Made by a program: the position numbers and the translations under genes. DNA of 64,000 nt from Bordetella sp. LUAb4 (GTDB lineage: Bacteria > Pseudomonadota > Gammaproteobacteria > Burkholderiales > Burkholderiaceae_B): contig NZ_JAHPZX010000009.1 of the NCBI RefSeq assembly GCF_021325795.1, positions 62,001 through 126,000 on the forward strand. Reading direction: 5' to 3'. The notes beneath the pieces are model-generated. The model saw nothing but the letters and a program-made list of their open reading frames with translations, had not been told where the DNA came from and ran no database searches. Positions within the stretch are counted from its first letter, which is position 1; each line of letters starts with the position of its first letter. Of the stretch, positions 63,001 through 64,000 are shown piece by piece.

Positions 63001-64000
63001 ATACCGCGCACAGGTTTTCCGTCCTGATGGACGGTGTCGTGGTTGATCACGCTGGTAGCGGAAACAACGAGCTTTTCGTCGGCCCGGATCAAGCCATTCG
63101 TATTGTCGACCTGTCCGGATGTGAGCACATCTACGCTGCGCCCGCCCAAGATGCCGCTTTGGTTATCGATCTCGACACCAGCAACGTAGACCTTGCCTTT
63201 GCTGTCGATGCGGCCATCACGGTTGTCAACGCCGCCTTGCACTTCCAAATACACGTCGCCAGCCGATAGCACCTTCCCCCGCTGGTTATTGAACCCGTCG
63301 GCGGCCTCCAGGCGAACTCCGCCATCGGCCTGGATAGTGCCGTGATTCTCCAAAGCCTGAGCGCGTAGCGTCGCCTTTTGGGGCGTCAGAAGCTCGCCGT
63401 CGTTGACCAACGTGCCGCCGCTTGTCACTGTTAAGTCGGCACCGGCTTGCACTGTCCCATCGTTCGACAGAGTGCCGCTGGCTTGCAGCATGACGGCGCC
63501 CTTGGCATGCAACTCGCCATGATTGACCAAAGCACCCGACGCGGTTGCCGTCAACGGACCATTGACTTGCACCCACCCACGGCTCTCCAAACTGCTGCCC
63601 GCCTGCAAGCTCGCCGATTGCCCGGCGATCAACTTGCCGTCGATAAGCAACTTGTCTTGCGCAACGACACTTACTATCCCAGCGGCACGCGTAATGGCGG
63701 ACGGCGACAGGGTGATGTCTTGGGCATGCGACCGTAATTGCACGTCGCCAGACTTCGAAATCGCGACACCCGCCACACCCATGGCGCCGTGCGAGCTCAG
63801 CGCGAGCTTGCCAGCAGCGCGCACGTCCCCGGCCGAATCAAGGCGCCCCCGAGCGTCCGCAACCAACGTCGAATCGGAATACACCTTGCTCCCGGCGCCG
63901 ATCGTGACGTCATGCCCACTCAGCGTGACACTGCTCCCACCCACCTCTGCTGCCGCACCCTCCACCCGCAGTCCGAGCCCGGCGGCGAGCCGCATATCCC
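54057..64000 (-). CDS. cdiA: giant FhaB/CdiA-type exoprotein with nuclease toxin tip (5' end outside window)
   Basis: At least 3312 residues; the frame runs off the right edge, so the signal peptide and TPS secretion domain are not seen. In window numbering: haemagglutinin-type beta-helix repeats (VDNTNGLI, DNRGG) to about 1000; a Cys/Pro/Tyr-rich region with YWLCNYDKPVC and CFSHEKC (about 1015-1290), placed like the outward tip/receptor region of CdiA; more repeats with AGRDVNL motifs; an (SGI)n array (about 1892-1931); a GQ-rich array (about 2040-2085); further repeats; a pre-toxin region with EAENN (about 3000), equivalent to the VENN boundary; and a C-terminal domain (about 3170-3312) resembling Endonuclease_NS_2 (YTTDEMGRSVS, LNVSPGNKFLN, RPDKFIVEYRV). 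A CdiB transporter gene would be expected to the right. cdiI follows after 2 bp. Confidence 0.9.
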   Translation of the reverse strand, partial: DMRLAAGLGLRVEGAAAEVGGSSVTLSGHDVTIGAGSKVYSDSTLVADARGRLDSAGDVRAAGKLALSSHGAMGVAGVAISKSGDVQLRSHAQDITLSPSAITRAAGIVSVVAQDKLLIDGKLIAGQSASLQAGSSLESRGWVQVNGPLTATASGALVNHGELHAKGAVMLQASGTLSNDGTVQAGADLTVTSGGTLVNDGELLTPQKATLRAQALENHGTIQADGGVRLEAADGFNNQRGKVLSAGDVYLEVQGGVDNRDGRIDSKGKVYVAGVEIDNQSGILGGRSVDVLTSGQVDNTNGLIRADEKLVVSATSVINHDTVHQDGKPVRGIHAKSADVRADIVDNRGGRVEVDDQLTVNGKRLLNADGRVVSRGELELHLQGAAGVQAASVPAAGAAKTEPVRVRRSAIGDLPDSKGVLGSMQGAEVVLDNQRGEILAAGDLTLDLNGSGDNRSGRIRTDGRLRGDATGIDNRGGVLTGQHVDIKTAGSIDNTGGLIAARDRLRVSAGRIDNTLTRSAPTAPPLGIIGGVVSLDTSVINNAAGNIVGGQQVIINGERMDNRGGAVQSWNGIGITMNGAARNVDAPASRRSLSEAKTDQVGLDNQGGLIGGAGETKLSVGGEVNNQSGTILSSGVVVVDAETFKNQSGEAQGQDVRVEVSGHIDNTNGLIKAEEDLTVKGASVKNAATKTSNGATSAEPPAKPAAKPAVESERGIIGGETLVDVGEIDNRNGHIHGEKSVRATSDALDNAAGLTTTNGKATIDTGTLTNKGGSIWSGAGSEVHAGSIAGVGTVESKGDIYLRSKDSVENDGNIRADGKVSVGSDGNVRNTGAMVGGESTQVDANNIDNKGTIDSGGATKVSARDRVTNEGLINGNKSHIAAPSVDNAGRIYGNKIEIEADALRNGASKAGGGGRGKEEDSGKVGVIAAHDRIDMGVKTFDNDHADVYSGGDLNIGRHLDVAGNAIGKADVFNNRSGLIDVDGNLRLDASIINNVNEHFVSEVVPGTKTRKVYYQRPGKDEKLNADEYWLCNYDKPVCTKSHEWVLRTSQRRLLMPSKQEKYNAPQYGPELTYAEPKHEDRRRNEAPVKVPYSPPRDEEDSSRNRIHIPEQFNYPIDAPIWDVFEVKRPEPLPPQPTQKECFSHEKCHGENLAYEKAHKAKVAAYVELNKRVRAFNKDFKRRLVKNFDIHVTDETVFEPRVVSSDPAKIWVGGNATFDGKVLNDKSQIIAGGELLTVGGDVRNLDAIGERRTETTGQTIRTYTSKGGRKHKTVNYDGTTEVESIRMPVSYAGHTAKPSAVWAMPAAGAGSAADAPFQAFSLRVPGIGEVRTVIPPLRLPDSALYSLRHEAGSAYLVNTDPRFVGGRSFVSSDYLFERLGLLERLGGNVAIGGRTPPGHPDAPRVAASAGGSSYVDSANGALLLKRLGDAFYEQRLVSSQITAATGQRFIGDYRDNQSQYKALLTEGAAFGKKHGLTVGAALTEDQMRSMTSDLVWMVARDVQLPDGATQRVLAPQVYLMVQDGDLKGDGTLMAGRRVNMAADGNIDNTGTIASRDATVMTAENIRNRLGGRLHGGSLDLSARQDFDNIGSRITGGDVALSAGRDVNLTSTSEHSAGSHTWRDYISSVSSIDATNVRVVAARDLNMAAGSLTALNDVQLVAGNDVTLSSLQDGQGEHFVFGKKNNKQTSRSQDIGAIVTAGGNLSVFAGADFTATAARMQAQKDLGVSAGGNIALNAGQQSEYFRDEHYQKTRGFLSSKSTHTIDAFYSSMALGSLLSGERVSVLAGGDIATIAAQVAADKGVRMGAGGDITLNAGSDTYGEQHYERVTRKGFFGGSGGLGVGYGKEIKAKWSSLDGVAQSTAPTRIGATDGNVAISAGGDVRLNGAQLVAGSAGSAGTSGTSGTSGISGISGISGISGISGISGISGISGASGASSGNIGIAGRNVSIDVSHDIERSTHGSSYSRSVFGTAVVGTVLDTVRNLREGHSLMDVIHEVGASSLSVPQVDFTYDATRSRAKNERIADVAIGSTVDAANNVTLRAGDPQGQRRGQGQGQGPGQGPGQGQRQAQGQAQGQEQGQGQGDSSTAGQISLVGATVRGGGATLLDAQGDVSIKAASHQYSESHSSKSKTARVGTAAPGLGDLGRAQSGGHNSGGVQLLPYNHELSRAKGQTEASSQTISTVIGNTVLANSQTGDVLVQGSDVAGGDSVTLLAPQGAVRIEPGRHTGTSNESYKQSTIGNTGRSNNSATVGYGKQQGSQREAGQTQSAAASHITAGTGDVTLAARDQVSVMGSHIDAGRDFNIQAKVIEITPGRDSVDMQSEHERRSAGVTFSANNPIVSAVQTSIDMRKAAVESDDPRMKALAATAAGLSMANAYSAVARNPASAGGVSFNVDVGVSNSRQRQESSASAVSSSTVQAGRDVNLKASGEDSRILVEGSQLTAARNAALQTDGDLVLTAAATTQQTNSKQSSSSASVGVGFAIGGTQNGFTINLAASTARGNAEGNSVTWTPSTVQAGGVAMMESGGDTQVLGSQVLASQIIANVGGDLTVESLQDTAEYTSEQSSGGFGVSLCIPPICYGASSATGYVGGGEVRSAYASVTQQAGLKAGDAGFQVYVNRETSLVGGVVSSSARAVEKGLNYLDTGTLITRDIQNKAWYTGNQFALGGGFSFGGGAGGKKAGDANADSAAAGKTSSSSSAVGTDNQGNAASGTRAVPGSTLPSFKGVSVAPPGVAHAREEVVSTTYSAISGGTIRIRDLDGQRARTGLTPDQIIAALNRDTQDTLNRLDPIFDKDKVEASFAIIMEVQAQAATFIAARAEEATEVEQALKKEEAKGAAKNPEVIKSLEAKKEALSPWLPGGNYRLIATSLLAGASANIAGPASSAVVAASVTALQGLAAREIKALAPQLGGEGSPAHVALHAVLACAGGAAQGGSCASGAVAVSAGIVFNHLLDKVNDTDVAKLSPSEREARLNMLGSLLAGVTSALDPDSMAQVAAAARVEAENNFAGVAGRSLLPIFGQTKSVRPSAQSEPMRLINRGMGKDDSGSTENLIAAQLSEYLEWEGNTGSTLDGQIHTPPLPAGPIELVKGALIRWIDSGEGTSVPGQSSDLLAPTTVPGFVNDDSNKALTTSTPIPDEGSITLLYQSRRDSQADEAHVLVETRDEFRRVSKNRLPNTVYEYDGKKYTTDEMGRSVSSKGWLNENSGGNRFHDDRLIGHRGIEGDIGFHGGADEFGFQGGDLNVSPGNKFLNIREYRAFERELRSHIKNGDVVEADFRRVFDPGNIGDRPDKFIVEYRVNGGRWKQRVFRNQEGG
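57752..57876. repeat. hexanucleotide array encoding Gly-Gln repeats
   Basis: Within cdiA, imperfect 6-bp units (CCTTGC/CCTTGT/CCCTGG on the plus strand) run for about 120 bp and encode GQGQGQGPGQGPGQGQ-type sequence with occasional Arg, Ala and Glu. All units keep frame. Slippage by one unit adds or removes two residues. The segment is predicted to be a flexible spacer between beta-helical parts. Confidence 0.85.
58213..58311. repeat. 9-bp tandem array encoding (Ser-Gly-Ile)n
   Basis: Eight identical 9-bp units (GATATCCCC on the plus strand, 58213-58284) followed by three degenerate ones (GATGTTCCC, GACGTTCCC twice). On the coding strand this reads TSG three times and then ISG eight times. 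Exact identity over 72 bp indicates recent expansion. Because the unit is a multiple of three, copy-number change alters protein length without a frameshift. Confidence 0.92.

Overview
The window looks like chromosomal DNA of a GC-rich betaproteobacterium of the Alcaligenaceae, probably an environmental Bordetella or a close relative such as Achromobacter. This rests on gene content, not on a marker search: two Bug-type tripartite-tricarboxylate receptors plus a third as a remnant, a RegB/RegA pair behind a cyo oxidase operon, a BvgA/BvgS-like pair, many GntR/IclR/TetR regulators beside catabolic genes, and a very large FhaB/CdiA-type exoprotein. No rRNA, tRNA or CRISPR array was recognised.

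Layout. 1-2.0 kb: a repeat-bearing intergenic stretch and a ParB-fold lipoprotein. 2.1-7.7 kb: a TetR(CecR/CerR-type)-controlled tripartite efflux system (HlyD, DHA2 MFS, NodT-type outer-membrane factor). 7.8-16.5 kb: an MHS-type MFS carrier divergent from cyoABCD, then SURF1 and the redox pair RegB/RegA. 16.5-19.2 kb: an AraC regulator divergent from an aldo/keto reductase, then a small protein. 19.25-19.97 kb: an intergenic region with a structured-RNA candidate ending in a strong terminator. 20-23.8 kb: a BvgA-like regulator and a BvgS-like hybrid kinase with one periplasmic VFT domain. 23.9-27.1 kb: a HAD hydrolase and phosphoketolase, followed by a hairpin-rich repeat. 27.7-39.2 kb: two catabolic clusters, each with a GntR-family regulator and a Bug receptor (PuuE-like deacetylase, PEP-mutase/ICL-like lyase and 2OG-Fe oxygenase; then FAH hydrolase, a two-subunit molybdenum hydroxylase and a ModA-like protein). 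39.2-47.6 kb: small proteins, serS, a membrane protein and an IclR-controlled TRAP transporter.

47.7-54 kb is an accessory, scarred region. It holds a 'mobile mystery protein A' antitoxin-like gene with three palindromic operators and a wrecked Fic partner, a C-terminally truncated DUF2167 protein, an HxlR/GST pair, a Bug C-terminal remnant, IS66-like and IS30-family remnants, a SUKH immunity gene still attached to the tail of a lost toxin, and a second copy of the cdiA C-terminal region fused to a frameshifted copy of the immunity gene. 54.05-64 kb is the 3' 9.9 kb of a giant two-partner-secretion exoprotein (cdiA/fhaB-like; its start lies outside the window). It ends in an Endonuclease_NS_2-like toxin domain and is followed after 2 bp by its probable immunity gene.

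The most interesting signal is this contact-dependent-inhibition locus with its trail of decayed toxin/immunity modules, which records toxin-tip exchange. The 9-bp (Ser-Gly-Ile) and Gly-Gln tandem arrays inside the exoprotein, the degenerate Fic module with a retained antitoxin, the variant BvgAS-like pair and the unassigned structured RNA at 19.6 kb also stand out.
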